From Vibrio sp. LaRot3 (GTDB taxonomy: Bacteria > Pseudomonadota > Gammaproteobacteria > Enterobacterales > Vibrionaceae), in the NCBI RefSeq assembly GCF_027587025.1, contig NZ_JAPPTI010000013.1, positions 1 through 64,000 on the forward strand: a DNA stretch of 64,000 nt. The letters are read 5' to 3'. The notes under the pieces are model-generated. The model made no database searches. It worked only from the letters and a program-made list of their open reading frames with translations, and had not been told where the DNA came from. The translations under genes were made by a program, and so were the position numbers. Positions 26,850 through 35,576 of the stretch are shown here, in pieces. Positions within the stretch are counted from its first letter, which is position 1; each line of letters begins with the position of its first letter.

Positions 26850-28478
26850 ATGAATATTAAAGACTTAAGTGTCGTGAAGAAGATAGCGCTCAGCTATCTG
26901 GTCGTGTTTATTGTGTTTGCGGGCATTTCTGTATTGCTAGTTACAAGCTTGTCTGCATTGAATGGCAGCATCGCTACTCTGACGGATAAAAGCCTGCCGT
27001 CAGTATCCATCTTGAAAGGTATTCAAGTGGACATTACCAAAGTTCGTAAAGATGAGTTCTCTTTATTGCCGAATGCTAACAACCCTAAAATAGGCGAGTG
27101 GCTGAAAGACCTCGATAAATGGCGAGCGGATGTTCAAGCGGGTATTGCTGCATTTGAGGGCTTAGATTTAAATGCTCAAGAACAAGCATCATTCAAAGTG
27201 TTTAAAGATACTTGGAATCAGTATATTCGCGAGACAGGCAATTATAATCAACTGTTGGCAAGTGGGGATGCTGAGCGAGCGAATGATATAGTTCTAGCAA
27301 GCTTTGGTACCTACAGCAAAGCGTTAGCGAGCTTAGACGATACTTTGGCGCTGAATGATGAGTTGGTAAAACAAATCGGTCAAGAAGTGCAGGGTGAAGC
27401 CTCAGCGACACAGTACAGCGCGGGTGTTGGTTCACTGATCATTATTGTCGTTATCGTATTGTCATCGATTCTTTTGTCTCGCGTGATTTGTCGTCCAATC
27501 AATCGAGCGTTAGAGTTTGCTTCGATGATTGCGAAAGGTCATCTTAACAATTCAATTGATGAGAAAGAGCTAACCAAAGACGAGCTAGGGACTTTATTGC
27601 GTGAGCTGGTGGGCATGCAGACGAACTTACACTCTCTAGTGTCTGAAATTAGTGATTCGACTATTCAGCTTACTGCCGCGGTGGAAGAGGTGAGTGCCAT
27701 TTCATCTCAAACGGCATCGGGGATGCAGAACCAGCAATCTGAACTCAGTTCTGTGGCGTCGGCTATGACCGAAATGCAGGCAGCGGTTGCGGAAGTCGCG
27801 CAAAATACCGAAGTTGGAGCAACGTCTGCCTACTCGGCGACAGAGGTGGCTAAGCAAGGTACTGAAACCCTTCAACAAACGATTGCTGTGATTGAACGTG
27901 TGTCGATGACGATTCAAAATTCCGACGATTTGGCGCAAGAGTTGGAGTCGAGCTCGAATAACATTAATGTGGTAGTGGATGTGATTCGTGGCATTGCAGA
28001 GCAAACCAATTTACTAGCATTGAACGCAGCGATTGAAGCGGCGCGTGCGGGTGAGCAAGGGCGAGGCTTTGCTGTGGTAGCAGATGAAGTTCGTTCGCTG
28101 GCGCAGCGTACTCAAGAATCGACGTCGCAAATTGTCGAGATCGTCAATCAGCTGCAAGAGAATACCAATAAAATGGGGGCTTCGAGCCGCGATTGCCAAC
28201 AGGGCATTGCGCAGTGTGTTGAGCAGGTTAATGATGCGGGCAACCAAATCAATGCTATCGAACATTCGGTGGATGATATCGCTCAGCGTAGTACCCAAAT
28301 TGCGACAGCGTGTAGCGAGCAAAACTCTGTGTCTGAAGAACTTAATCGCAGCGTTGAGCTTATTAACTCGTCATCGGTTGAAATGTCTGAGGGGGCATCG
28401 CAAACCGCGATTGCTTGTCAAGAAATCAGCAGCTTGGCGCATGGTCTAAAGGCGCGGATGGAAAACTTCAAGTTGTAG
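26850..28478 (+). CDS. Methyl-accepting chemotaxis protein
   Basis: This chemoreceptor has about 542 residues from the ATG at 26850 (GGGGAATGAT before it). Transmembrane helix 1 is at about 12-30, followed by a four-helix-bundle ligand domain (about 35-190) and helix 2 (about 195-215). A HAMP segment ([15 protein letters not shown]) follows, then the signalling hairpin tip [20 protein letters not shown] with [21 protein letters not shown]. No C-terminal CheR-binding pentapeptide is visible, so methylation must rely on other receptors. The ligand is unknown. It is a single gene with its own terminator. Confidence 0.9.
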   Translation: MNIKDLSVVKKIALSYLVVFIVFAGISVLLVTSLSALNGSIATLTDKSLPSVSILKGIQVDITKVRKDEFSLLPNANNPKIGEWLKDLDKWRADVQAGIAAFEGLDLNAQEQASFKVFKDTWNQYIRETGNYNQLLASGDAERANDIVLASFGTYSKALASLDDTLALNDELVKQIGQEVQGEASATQYSAGVGSLIIIVVIVLSSILLSRVICRPINRALEFASMIAKGHLNNSIDEKELTKDELGTLLRELVGMQTNLHSLVSEISDSTIQLTAAVEEVSAISSQTASGMQNQQSELSSVASAMTEMQAAVAEVAQNTEVGATSAYSATEVAKQGTETLQQTIAVIERVSMTIQNSDDLAQELESSSNNINVVVDVIRGIAEQTNLLALNAAIEAARAGEQGRGFAVVADEVRSLAQRTQESTSQIVEIVNQLQENTNKMGASSRDCQQGIAQCVEQVNDAGNQINAIEHSVDDIAQRSTQIATACSEQNSVSEELNRSVELINSSSVEMSEGASQTAIACQEISSLAHGLKARMENFKL

Positions 28479-28497
28479 TTTTTCTGATTTTTCCAGT

Positions 28498-28526
28498 AAA
28501 AGGGGCGCAAAGAGCGCCCCTTTGTA
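28498..28526 (+). terminator. Terminator after chemoreceptor
   Basis: Stem AAAGGGGCGC / GCGCCCCTTT with a 5-base loop and a T-rich tail, before convergent pyrD. Confidence 0.85.
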
Positions 28527-28542
28527 TTTTTAGTTGGCACTG

Positions 28543-29478
28543 TTATAGCTGCTTGAGTTTACCTTTCGCATCGTCAAGCTTAGTGTAACCTTTGCTCTGC
28601 ATGAGCTGTTTAAGCTCAGTTTCAATGCGAGCAAAAGCAGGCGTTCCTTGCTGTTCAAACGTCGTGGCGATTTGGACGGCATCTGCCCCCGCTAATAGGT
28701 ATTCGAATGCATCAGTACCTGTGTTGATACCACCCACACCAATCACTTTGGTGCTTTCAGGTAATAACTCGCGGAAAGCGCGCACGTTAGCTAGTCCCAC
28801 CGGTTTTACATACTCACCACATAGGCCACCAAATCCGCCTTTTGGCTTAATTACAGGCGCTTCAGTCACCGGGTCGATAACAAGCGTGTTGCCAAGCGAG
28901 TTGATAGTCGTGATGAACTCAACTGGGTACTGTTTGATGATGTTGGCAACCGCTGTGGTATGAGACATATCAAAGTAAGGTGCTAACTTGATACCCATTG
29001 GCTTATCACAGATGGCACGTAGCTGTTTTAGTGCGTTTTCAGTTTGCTCAAAATCGTAAGCGACCTGTGGTTTACCTTGAATGTTTGGGCAAGAGAAATT
29101 TACTTCGATCATATCGGCATCGGTACTTTGGAATGCTTTGACCATTTCAAGGTTATCCGCAAGGCTTAAGCCAGAGATACTGACGATAACAGGTTTATTA
29201 AACTTCTTAAGATCAGGAATCATGTCAATGTAGGCTTGATAGCCAAGGTTTGGTAAACCCATTGATTGAATCGAACCGTGTGGGAGATCGGCATAGCGTG
29301 GTTCGACGTTACCTTCACGAAATTCTTTGGTGCAAGATTTGGTAACGATAGCAGAAGATTGAGAGTTGCCTATAGCTTCAAGCTCTTGGAAAGTCGTACA
29401 TTTTGGCCCTGACGCATTCATTATATATCCATCAAATGCTACGTCAGCAATAGTAGTAGATAGGTCTACCTCAATCAT
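28543..29478 (-). CDS. pyrD: Class 1A dihydroorotate dehydrogenase (fumarate type)
   Basis: This 311-residue soluble flavoprotein oxidises dihydroorotate to orotate. The catalytic base of class 1 enzymes is Cys (class 2 uses Ser), and it is seen here as Cys130 in VNFSCPN, the same number as in the Lactococcus lactis class 1A enzyme. TKSCT near residue 47 and PKGGFGGLCG also fit class 1A, as does the lack of the N-terminal membrane helix of class 2. Gammaproteobacteria normally use class 2, so this is probably an extra, fumarate-linked enzyme gained by transfer. Confidence 0.85.
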   Translation of the reverse strand: MIEVDLSTTIADVAFDGYIMNASGPKCTTFQELEAIGNSQSSAIVTKSCTKEFREGNVEPRYADLPHGSIQSMGLPNLGYQAYIDMIPDLKKFNKPVIVSISGLSLADNLEMVKAFQSTDADMIEVNFSCPNIQGKPQVAYDFEQTENALKQLRAICDKPMGIKLAPYFDMSHTTAVANIIKQYPVEFITTINSLGNTLVIDPVTEAPVIKPKGGFGGLCGEYVKPVGLANVRAFRELLPESTKVIGVGGINTGTDAFEYLLAGADAVQIATTFEQQGTPAFARIETELKQLMQSKGYTKLDDAKGKLKQL

Positions 29479-29747
29479 TGTTTGCTCCTAAGTTGATTGT
29501 ATTTCGTCATCGACGAGATGACGGCAAAGTGTAGGTTTAGATAGCAAGCTCAAATTTCCAGTGATGTTTTTATTAGCGCAGGAAGTGTAGAGATCTACTG
29601 ACGCAAACGTTTTGATCCATCACAAGCTGATGAGTGAAGGATGCTGATTCAACATAAAATAATTGCTTTATATTGCGGGACTTACGTTAAATGCTAATCT
29701 AAAGACTCAATTTAGAGAGTTTAAGCTAGAGAATTTGGTGACAGGCC

Positions 29748-30458
29748 ATGGCGACACGAAACAAACTGATTCGATACGAGAGCATTGAAGCAGAATCTTT
29801 GTTTGAAAAAGAACAGCAACTTATCGCGAAAGTCCAGGCAGATGAACTCGATCAAGTGTTGCTATTATGGCAGGCAAAGTCACCGACATTAGTTTTACCT
29901 TCAGGAAAGAAGTGGCCTGCGACAACGCACTTGAAGCAAGAGCTAGCAAAAAAGGGGTGGGGGTTAACTGCGCGTAAGACCGGCGGCGCACCTGTACCGC
30001 AACTAGATGGTATTATTAATCTGTCTCATATCTACCAGTGGCCGGAAAATCAGCCTTATGATATCAAGCAAGCTTACTTAGCTTTATGTCATCCGCTGAG
30101 CTTGTTTTTTCAACGACTGGGAGTGAAGGTGGATGTCCATGCAACGGTTGGTTCTTATTGTGATGGCGACTACAACTTAAACATCAATGGACGTAAAGTC
30201 GTGGGCACCGCACAACGCGTGCTACTCAAGAAAAATGGCGGCAAAATAGTGTTGTCCCAAGCATGTATCATCATTAAAGGTGACACTCAAAAATTAGTGG
30301 AGCCAGTTAAACTCTGTAATCACTTGTCGCAGCAACCGAATGATATTCGAGCGGAAGTCCATACTTCTCTAGCGGAGCACTTGGATTTGTCCTTGACCGT
30401 TGATGGCCTTTATCAGGCCATTACTCAAGCATTTTTGGATAGACACTCTCAGCCGTAA
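29748..30458 (+). CDS. Lipoate-protein ligase family, catalytic domain only
   Basis: This 236-residue protein is of the biotin/lipoate ligase fold. ARKTGGAPVPQ near residue 75 corresponds to the RRxSGGGxV lipoyl-AMP loop, and DYNLNINGRKVVGTAQRVL carries the conserved Lys that activates the substrate. The C-terminal accessory domain of full LplA (about 338 residues in Escherichia coli) is missing, so it may be an octanoyl/lipoyl amidotransferase-like or a substrate-specific ligase. Its stop codon directly abuts the convergent signal peptidase gene. Confidence 0.78.
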   Translation: MATRNKLIRYESIEAESLFEKEQQLIAKVQADELDQVLLLWQAKSPTLVLPSGKKWPATTHLKQELAKKGWGLTARKTGGAPVPQLDGIINLSHIYQWPENQPYDIKQAYLALCHPLSLFFQRLGVKVDVHATVGSYCDGDYNLNINGRKVVGTAQRVLLKKNGGKIVLSQACIIIKGDTQKLVEPVKLCNHLSQQPNDIRAEVHTSLAEHLDLSLTVDGLYQAITQAFLDRHSQP

Positions 30459-31295
30459 CTAATCGCCCAAGATATAAATCACCTCGCCAATAATGCGGTC
30501 ACTAGATACTGCGCCCCAGTATCGGCTATCGACGGAGTTATCACGGTTGTCACCCATAAAGAAGTAATGATTCTCTGGCACAACAAAACTCGCTACGTTT
30601 TTCGGTGGTCGCGCATTTAGGTGTTGAATGACGAACGATTGATCGTCAATCACTTGTTGGTATAACGACATAGCATCGCTGTGCGACAGTAATTCGGTTT
30701 GAAGCTGTTGGCCATTTAGAGTGATAGATTGGCCTTGAACAGTAAGAGTATCGCCGGGTAAAGCGATGAGTCTTTTGACGTAAGGGGCTTCAATATTCGG
30801 GGGATAAAAGGCGTATATCTTTCCTCTGACCATTAAGTCAGATGAAGCAATCTCTTTATCTAAAAGAGTCAGTCCATAGGTTTGGTATGTGCCAAAGCCC
30901 AGTTTACTTACAACGATGTGGTTATTGGGTTCAATCGTCGGAGCCATTGACGATGATGGCGCAATATAAGGTTCGTATAAGAAGGCTCGAAACGTAACAA
31001 TAGCGATAATAAACGCGACGTAAATGGCGACAATCCCCCACCATTTGGAGAACCAGCGTCGTGGTAGATTGGGTTGAGACTTCTTAGCGACAAAATAGGC
31101 ATGAACTGGGCAAATCAGAGAAAAGATCAGCACGATTGGAGTTTGGAACTTCCAATCAACCAATGAAATGAGGCTAATGAGAATAAAATAACCCCAAAAC
31201 AGTTTCGCTCTGTTGAGGTACAGGAAAGTGAACGCGTGCAGAAACACACCTAATAGTATCGCAATCCATGCCTTAGGCTGCCAATTTGAACTCAA
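30459..31295 (-). CDS. Signal peptidase I with extended membrane region
   Basis: This 278-residue inner-membrane serine protease cleaves signal peptides on the outer face. Ser116 in APSSSMAPT and Lys173 in YVKRLIALPGD form the Ser/Lys dyad, and FFMGDNRDNSVDSRYWG is box E. Three or four helices before the catalytic domain (about 10-105) are more than the two of typical LepB. As it lies outside the lepA-lepB-rnc neighbourhood, it is likely a second, accessory peptidase; I infer this from context, not from seeing the other copy. Confidence 0.85.
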   Translation of the reverse strand: MSSNWQPKAWIAILLGVFLHAFTFLYLNRAKLFWGYFILISLISLVDWKFQTPIVLIFSLICPVHAYFVAKKSQPNLPRRWFSKWWGIVAIYVAFIIAIVTFRAFLYEPYIAPSSSMAPTIEPNNHIVVSKLGFGTYQTYGLTLLDKEIASSDLMVRGKIYAFYPPNIEAPYVKRLIALPGDTLTVQGQSITLNGQQLQTELLSHSDAMSLYQQVIDDQSFVIQHLNARPPKNVASFVVPENHYFFMGDNRDNSVDSRYWGAVSSDRIIGEVIYILGD

Positions 31296-31384
31296 GCTTC
31301 CTCCTGAATGCTAGCTCTAGAATGAGTCATTAATTTTGCCAAACACTTTGGCCTTTTGTCAGGTTACTGACGGTGTTAGCTGCT

Positions 31385-31603
31385 TTAACTAGCGCTGTTT
31401 TGCTCTTCTTTATCTGCTTTACGCTTGTAGTAGAATCCTTGACCAACCATCAATAGCGCGGAACAAACGATAATGATTAAGCCGTAGGGCTGGAATGGTG
31501 CGAATTCATTGGGTAAGAATGCAAATAGGAGAAAAAAGGGCGCAAATATGAAAGAGCGTTTCGCTTTTTCTCTATTGTTTAGGTTCCACCAAAATAACTT
31601 CAT
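31385..31603 (-). CDS. Small two-helix membrane protein
   Basis: This 72-residue protein has a basic N-terminus, two hydrophobic segments (about 18-32 and 40-57) and a charged C-terminal tail (KRKADKEEQNSAS). AGGACG precedes the ATG. It lies 48 bases after the MazG gene on the same strand and is probably in its transcript. I do not recognise the family. Confidence 0.55.
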   Translation of the reverse strand: MKLFWWNLNNREKAKRSFIFAPFFLLFAFLPNEFAPFQPYGLIIIVCSALLMVGQGFYYKRKADKEEQNSAS

Positions 31604-31651
31604 TGAGTTCGTCCTAGATTAGGTTTATTTGAGTCTGGGGCTAACTAACCC

Positions 31652-31969
31652 CTAACACCATGTTCTTTCTTTATTCTTTTCTTCTTTGTCTCGAAAGGCT
31701 TTCTCTAGGTCAATATCGTAGCGATTCGCTATCGAGTTTAAATAGATGAAAATATCGGCAAGCTCATCGCTAATATCACTAAACTTAGAGTTAGGGTCGA
31801 TGGCAATGCCTTCTGCCTTTCGAACCGCTTTAAATAGCTCGCCAATCTCCTCACCTAGTAACAGGCACTTTTCATTTACTGATTGGTCGGCAAAGCCCCG
31901 CTCGGCTTCTAACTCACTCACATAACGTTGAAAATCAGCGAGGGTTGGGTTGCTCTTAAGTGTTGGCAT
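31652..31969 (-). CDS. MazG-type nucleotide pyrophosphohydrolase
   Basis: This 105-residue all-alpha NTP pyrophosphohydrolase removes PPi from (d)NTPs. The metal-binding EExxE...ExxD pattern is present: LLGEEIGELFKAVRK and ISDELADIFIYLN. It is a single-domain, short MazG, as often seen in house-cleaning enzymes. AAAGGATG precedes the start. It follows the hypothetical gene at 31980 by 10 bases, so the two are in one operon. Confidence 0.87.
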   Translation of the reverse strand: MPTLKSNPTLADFQRYVSELEAERGFADQSVNEKCLLLGEEIGELFKAVRKAEGIAIDPNSKFSDISDELADIFIYLNSIANRYDIDLEKAFRDKEEKNKERTWC

Positions 31970-31979
31970 TGGTCATCCT

Positions 31980-32636
31980 TTAGTAATAAATCGTTTTATC
32001 TAATTTCGGCAGATAGATTTCGTTGCCGCCGGGGTAGAAGCTATCCATAACATGTTGACTTGGTTTATCTATTTTAAGCTGTGTTGTTTTTTCTGATGCT
32101 TTTTCGCCGTCTCGGCAACCCGTTAACACATCTTTATATATCGCCTTGCCAGTGAGTAAGTTGTAATCGAACTCAAAATACTCACATTGCAAGATGCCGT
32201 AGTTGATGGTGGCTCCAATCAAGCGCCATTGATTGTCTTCAAATCTAAAGCGGTGCAGATAGTTCCACTTCTGCATTGAACCGCCAAAATGACGAATCAC
32301 CAACGCACCTCGTTCAATGGATACTCCATTGTAAGGGTCGCCCATCATCCCGCCATGTAGGCTAGGTAAAACGGCTTTGTCGCTGTAGTGCATCAGTTGC
32401 CAGCCATCGTCAGTATTTTTGTAGATAAGAATTGAACGGAGTGTGCCAAAATCCTCCATCAAGCCAGAATCTAAGATGACCACTTTTTCATCAATGCCAT
32501 CTCTATCTAAATCGCCGTATACTTCTTCCAGCACATGGCTTGGTTGTTTTTCTGCAAATCGATCGATGGGCTCAGACTCTGCGATGGCATGAGGCACAAA
32601 ACTAAAGGCAATGAGAGCGGTAACAAGGTTTTTCAT
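31980..32636 (-). CDS. Exported hypothetical protein with Ca-binding-like loop
   Basis: This 218-residue protein has a signal peptide cleaved after AIA at about residue 19. Near residue 42 the DLDRDGIDEKVVIL stretch looks like the calcium loop of dockerin/FG-GAP-type repeats. The rest (YLHRFRFEDNQWRLIGATINY) resembles periplasmic proteins with a beta propeller-like repeat. There are two cysteines (QCEYF, GCRDG). I do not assign a function. It heads the MazG operon. Confidence 0.65.
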   Translation of the reverse strand: MKNLVTALIAFSFVPHAIAESEPIDRFAEKQPSHVLEEVYGDLDRDGIDEKVVILDSGLMEDFGTLRSILIYKNTDDGWQLMHYSDKAVLPSLHGGMMGDPYNGVSIERGALVIRHFGGSMQKWNYLHRFRFEDNQWRLIGATINYGILQCEYFEFDYNLLTGKAIYKDVLTGCRDGEKASEKTTQLKIDKPSQHVMDSFYPGGNEIYLPKLDKTIYY

Positions 32637-32784
32637 AGTAATGGTTGGCTTTTTTATAAAATCATTCAGTGCGTTATCATACGTAACCCAGTTGGCGGTT
32701 AATATGACTTATGTAGTGATTCCCACCATTTAAGCGTTATTTTTTCGGTAAAAAAGCACTAAAATTCATCACTCTAAATTCAAT

Positions 32785-33267
32785 CTAGCACCCTTGTTTA
32801 ACTAGAATGATGTCATCAATAGGCGTAAATGAGGAGGTGTATTCGCCGAACCCCTGTTGTACATCTTCCAGTACGAACTCTGTCAATTGGTAGCCGATAT
32901 CTTTTAATTCCTCTGTTAGCGCTTGTTTTAACTCTGTGCAGACTTTCTGCGGTTGATCGACTAATACTTGTGGAACCGAATAGTGCTCGAATATATCTTG
33001 GCTTTCGCTTGATGCTTTGTACCAGATTCGTTTAGGCATGACGGACGTTGGAGCGGCAAACGGAATTTCTGATTCAATAAGTTGATACCCCACGGTTAAG
33101 TTAAGCGCGAAAGCTTTTTTTTCCATGCTTTTAATGTGAACAGGATTGTCCCTTAAGCTCACTTTTTGTGGGCTTTTATTGTATAGCAGAATTAACTCGT
33201 TTGGGATGAAATGGGTGCCAGTTTGATAAACGTTTTTGTCTCCATAAACTAAGGCTGAGACAGCCAA
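32785..33267 (-). CDS. Hypothetical protein, possibly N-terminally truncated band-7-like
   Basis: This 160-residue frame has only a TTG start, no convincing ribosome site, and an in-frame stop four codons upstream. Stretches such as RDNPVHIKSMEKKAFALNLTVGYQL and KDIGYQLTEFVLEDVQQG resemble SPFH/band-7 (prohibitin-like) domains. The normal N-terminal membrane anchor is missing. It could be a degraded gene or one with an unusual start. The assignment is weak. Confidence 0.4.
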   Translation of the reverse strand: MAVSALVYGDKNVYQTGTHFIPNELILLYNKSPQKVSLRDNPVHIKSMEKKAFALNLTVGYQLIESEIPFAAPTSVMPKRIWYKASSESQDIFEHYSVPQVLVDQPQKVCTELKQALTEELKDIGYQLTEFVLEDVQQGFGEYTSSFTPIDDIILVKQGC

Positions 33268-33630
33268 TCGAGATCTTTACTAGGTTGGTTAATTTCAAAG
33301 TAACGCCTGAAGTCATTATTTATCGATTTTTAAGGTTATATAAGCATGGTTTTATATGCCAGTTAATTAATATTAATGATTGAGGAATTTGGGGTAGGTT
33401 TGCAAACATAAAAACTCAGTAGATTTTGTGCTTGGGTGGGGAGATGCGCGTCTATGGGCTACTGTAATAGAGAGGGTCACGAAATTAAGGTTATCGAATC
33501 TATGTCTCAATCAAGTCGATAAATATTGGCAAGGCTCTCAAATTATATTATTCAACTTGGCTAATGGTTAAAAATCAGGCTTAGTGACAATATACACATT
33601 GAACGAGTCCGCACTTAATAGAGGGATTGC
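33268..33630. other. AT-rich intergenic region
   Basis: No reading frame or known RNA is apparent. A short imperfect AT palindrome (TTAATTAATATTAA) lies near 33364. It probably carries the promoters of the two divergent genes. Confidence 0.3.
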
Positions 33631-34143
33631 ATGGTTCGCTTTTTGGCTAAGATCATCACGTTAATTATTGGAGTCGCGCTATTTTTGGCCTACGACGCAG
33701 TATATTTTAGTGATTGGTTTGTTAAGCACTCAAGTGAAACAATCGTTAGCTTGTTTAGTCAACTCCCTAATGTGAAAGCCTTCTTGCTTCAGTGGGGCTT
33801 TTTTGATGCCGCCTTGCTAATCAACTTTATACAAGCTCTGTTCTTGGCGATAGTATTCTCACTGCTCGTCAGCATGTTACTGTCACTGATCAGCAGCCTT
33901 AATCAGTATGCGGAGTACCTGATTTTTGGCACATTTTTAGGCTTTGCTTACTACGCGAATCCAGCCGTTATTCACTTTATTGAAAGCGGTGCATTTGGCA
34001 ATCCAAGCCTACGTTCTGTGCAAGCAAACCTCTTATTAGTCAATGTATTAGTATGGTACTTACCTATGGTTGCAATGGTCTTTTTTACGGCCAACTTTAA
34101 ACGTCGTCAGTTGAGCCAAGTCGAAAGATTTTGGTTTCGATGA
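33631..34143 (+). CDS. Hypothetical polytopic inner membrane protein
   Basis: This 170-residue protein has four hydrophobic helices (about 5-25, 65-90, 97-113 and 138-155) and a basic C-terminal end (FKRRQLSQVERFWFR). GAGGG precedes the ATG at good spacing. I do not recognise a family. It may be transcribed with the DUF4019-type gene 110 bases downstream. Confidence 0.6.
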   Translation: MVRFLAKIITLIIGVALFLAYDAVYFSDWFVKHSSETIVSLFSQLPNVKAFLLQWGFFDAALLINFIQALFLAIVFSLLVSMLLSLISSLNQYAEYLIFGTFLGFAYYANPAVIHFIESGAFGNPSLRSVQANLLLVNVLVWYLPMVAMVFFTANFKRRQLSQVERFWFR

Positions 34144-34255
34144 ATAATTTCTCAGTTTCGAGACTTTCAATTTAATCCCTGAAACAATCCATGTTATTTG
34201 CTTAGCCTTGGCGCAGAATAAAGCCCGTCTTTTTGGTGCGGATAAAGGGAATAAC

Positions 34256-34651
34256 ATGCTAAGAATACTGACATTATTGTTATCGTTTTGGGCTGCCAGT
34301 GTGACCGCAAATGACGCACAAGTCGAACAAGCGGCTGATGCTTGGCTAGCAATTGTTGATAGCGGTGAATATGCCGTCAGTTGGCGTAAAAGTGATGACT
34401 TTTTCCAAAGCCAAATTAGTGAACAAGATTGGTTAGCGGCGGTTGAAAAGGCCCGTAACCCATTGGGTGATAAGGTAGTACGTAAGTTAGTCGATAAGCA
34501 AACACATGCGGACTTACCAAGCGCACCCTCGGGAGACTATTTGTTTATCACTTACCGTACCGACTTTGAAACTAAGTTAGATACCAAAGAGACGCTTATC
34601 TTGAGAGATAACGCCGGACATTGGGGTGTTGTCGGTTATTTTGTTGAGTAG
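34256..34651 (+). CDS. Exported DUF4019-like protein
   Basis: This is 131 residues from the ATG at 34256, where AAAGGGA fits; the in-frame extension to 34208 lacks a site. A signal peptide ends at VTA before NDAQVEQ. The mature part (ADAWLAIVDSGEYAVSWRKSDDFFQ and the C-terminal HWGVVGYFVE) matches my memory of DUF4019, small periplasmic proteins of unknown function. A hairpin follows, but its T run is on the other strand. Confidence 0.75.
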   Translation: MLRILTLLLSFWAASVTANDAQVEQAADAWLAIVDSGEYAVSWRKSDDFFQSQISEQDWLAAVEKARNPLGDKVVRKLVDKQTHADLPSAPSGDYLFITYRTDFETKLDTKETLILRDNAGHWGVVGYFVE

Positions 34652-34671
34652 CTGACCGTTTTAGTGATAGC

Positions 34672-34707
34672 AAAAAAACACCCATGAGATAAGCGATCTC
34701 ATGGGTG
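34672..34707 (-). terminator. Terminator for the import operon, minus strand
   Basis: A perfect 12-bp stem (CACCCATGAGAT and complement) with a 5-base loop. The seven-T run is on the minus strand, so it ends transcripts coming from the operon at 34901-40217. Confidence 0.82.
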
Positions 34708-34900
34708 AACTAAGGGCAACAATTAGACATTGTTAAACTTGGAGATGTTGGCAATATCCTTATCTAACCGTTAAAAAGTATCTGCGATCTTTAGAGTGAC
34801 TTTATAGCAGTGTTACCAACGGGCTTAAAGTTAGCATTATATTTAACAATTATTAATTAACATTTTTACAAAGATAAATTCCAAATTTGCAACTTGCGCA

Positions 34901-35575
34901 TTACGTGTTGCTTGTTCTTCCCCAATCCAATGTTACCCAGTTTATTCTTTGACCTACGGCCTTAAGTTGTGGGCAAGGGTTAACTAAATAGGTAAAGTCC
35001 GCAGCCTCGCACATTGGTAAATCATTAATTGAATCAGTAAAGAAATGCACATTCCCGTACTGTTTCGGTTGCTGTTTACACCATTGATTTAACCTAGCAA
35101 CCTTGCCTTCTCTATAGCTTGGTACACCGATTATTGAGTCGGTATAACACCCATTCTTTACTTCCAAATCGATGCCAATCGACTCAGAAACGCCTAATGC
35201 CTGCGCCACTTGATGTACCAACAAGCTGACACTCGCTGAAATGACGATCATATCGATGTGGTCATTTTTCAGTTGCTGAATGAGCTTAGCGGCTTGGGGA
35301 AACACTAACGGTAAGATACGAGTATCGACGCACTCGGTGACTAAGTCATCCACTTCGCTTTTGCTCAAGTTTGCTAATGGTTGCATTGCGAAGCGAAGGT
35401 ACTGCTGCATATCCAGTTCACCTTGCGCATATTGCGCCATTAGCCAAGCGTCTTTTTCTAGAAACTCAGGGTCATCCACATAGCCCTTTGCTACTAAAAA
35501 TTGATTCCAAATCATGGCGCAATCGCCATCAATCAGAGTTTCATCTAGATCAAATAAGTATAGAGGCTTTGGCAT
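34901..35575 (-). CDS. HAD-IB family phosphatase, last gene of import operon
   Basis: This 224-residue cytosolic phosphatase is related to SerB. Motif I is LFDLDETL, motif II SAS in VISASVSLL, the Lys is in REGKVARLNQW, and motif IV is FTDSINDLPM. It starts one base after the ATPase stop, so it is tightly co-translated. In this context it probably releases phosphate from an imported or processed monoester. Sugar-, amino- or choline-type phosphates are all possible. Confidence 0.86.
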   Translation of the reverse strand: MPKPLYLFDLDETLIDGDCAMIWNQFLVAKGYVDDPEFLEKDAWLMAQYAQGELDMQQYLRFAMQPLANLSKSEVDDLVTECVDTRILPLVFPQAAKLIQQLKNDHIDMIVISASVSLLVHQVAQALGVSESIGIDLEVKNGCYTDSIIGVPSYREGKVARLNQWCKQQPKQYGNVHFFTDSINDLPMCEAADFTYLVNPCPQLKAVGQRINWVTLDWGRTSNT

Positions 35576-35576
35576 A

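Noticed and set aside
28084-28449. 121-codon frame inside the chemoreceptor gene
   Set aside because: Arg-rich out-of-frame shadow of the conserved MCP hairpin.
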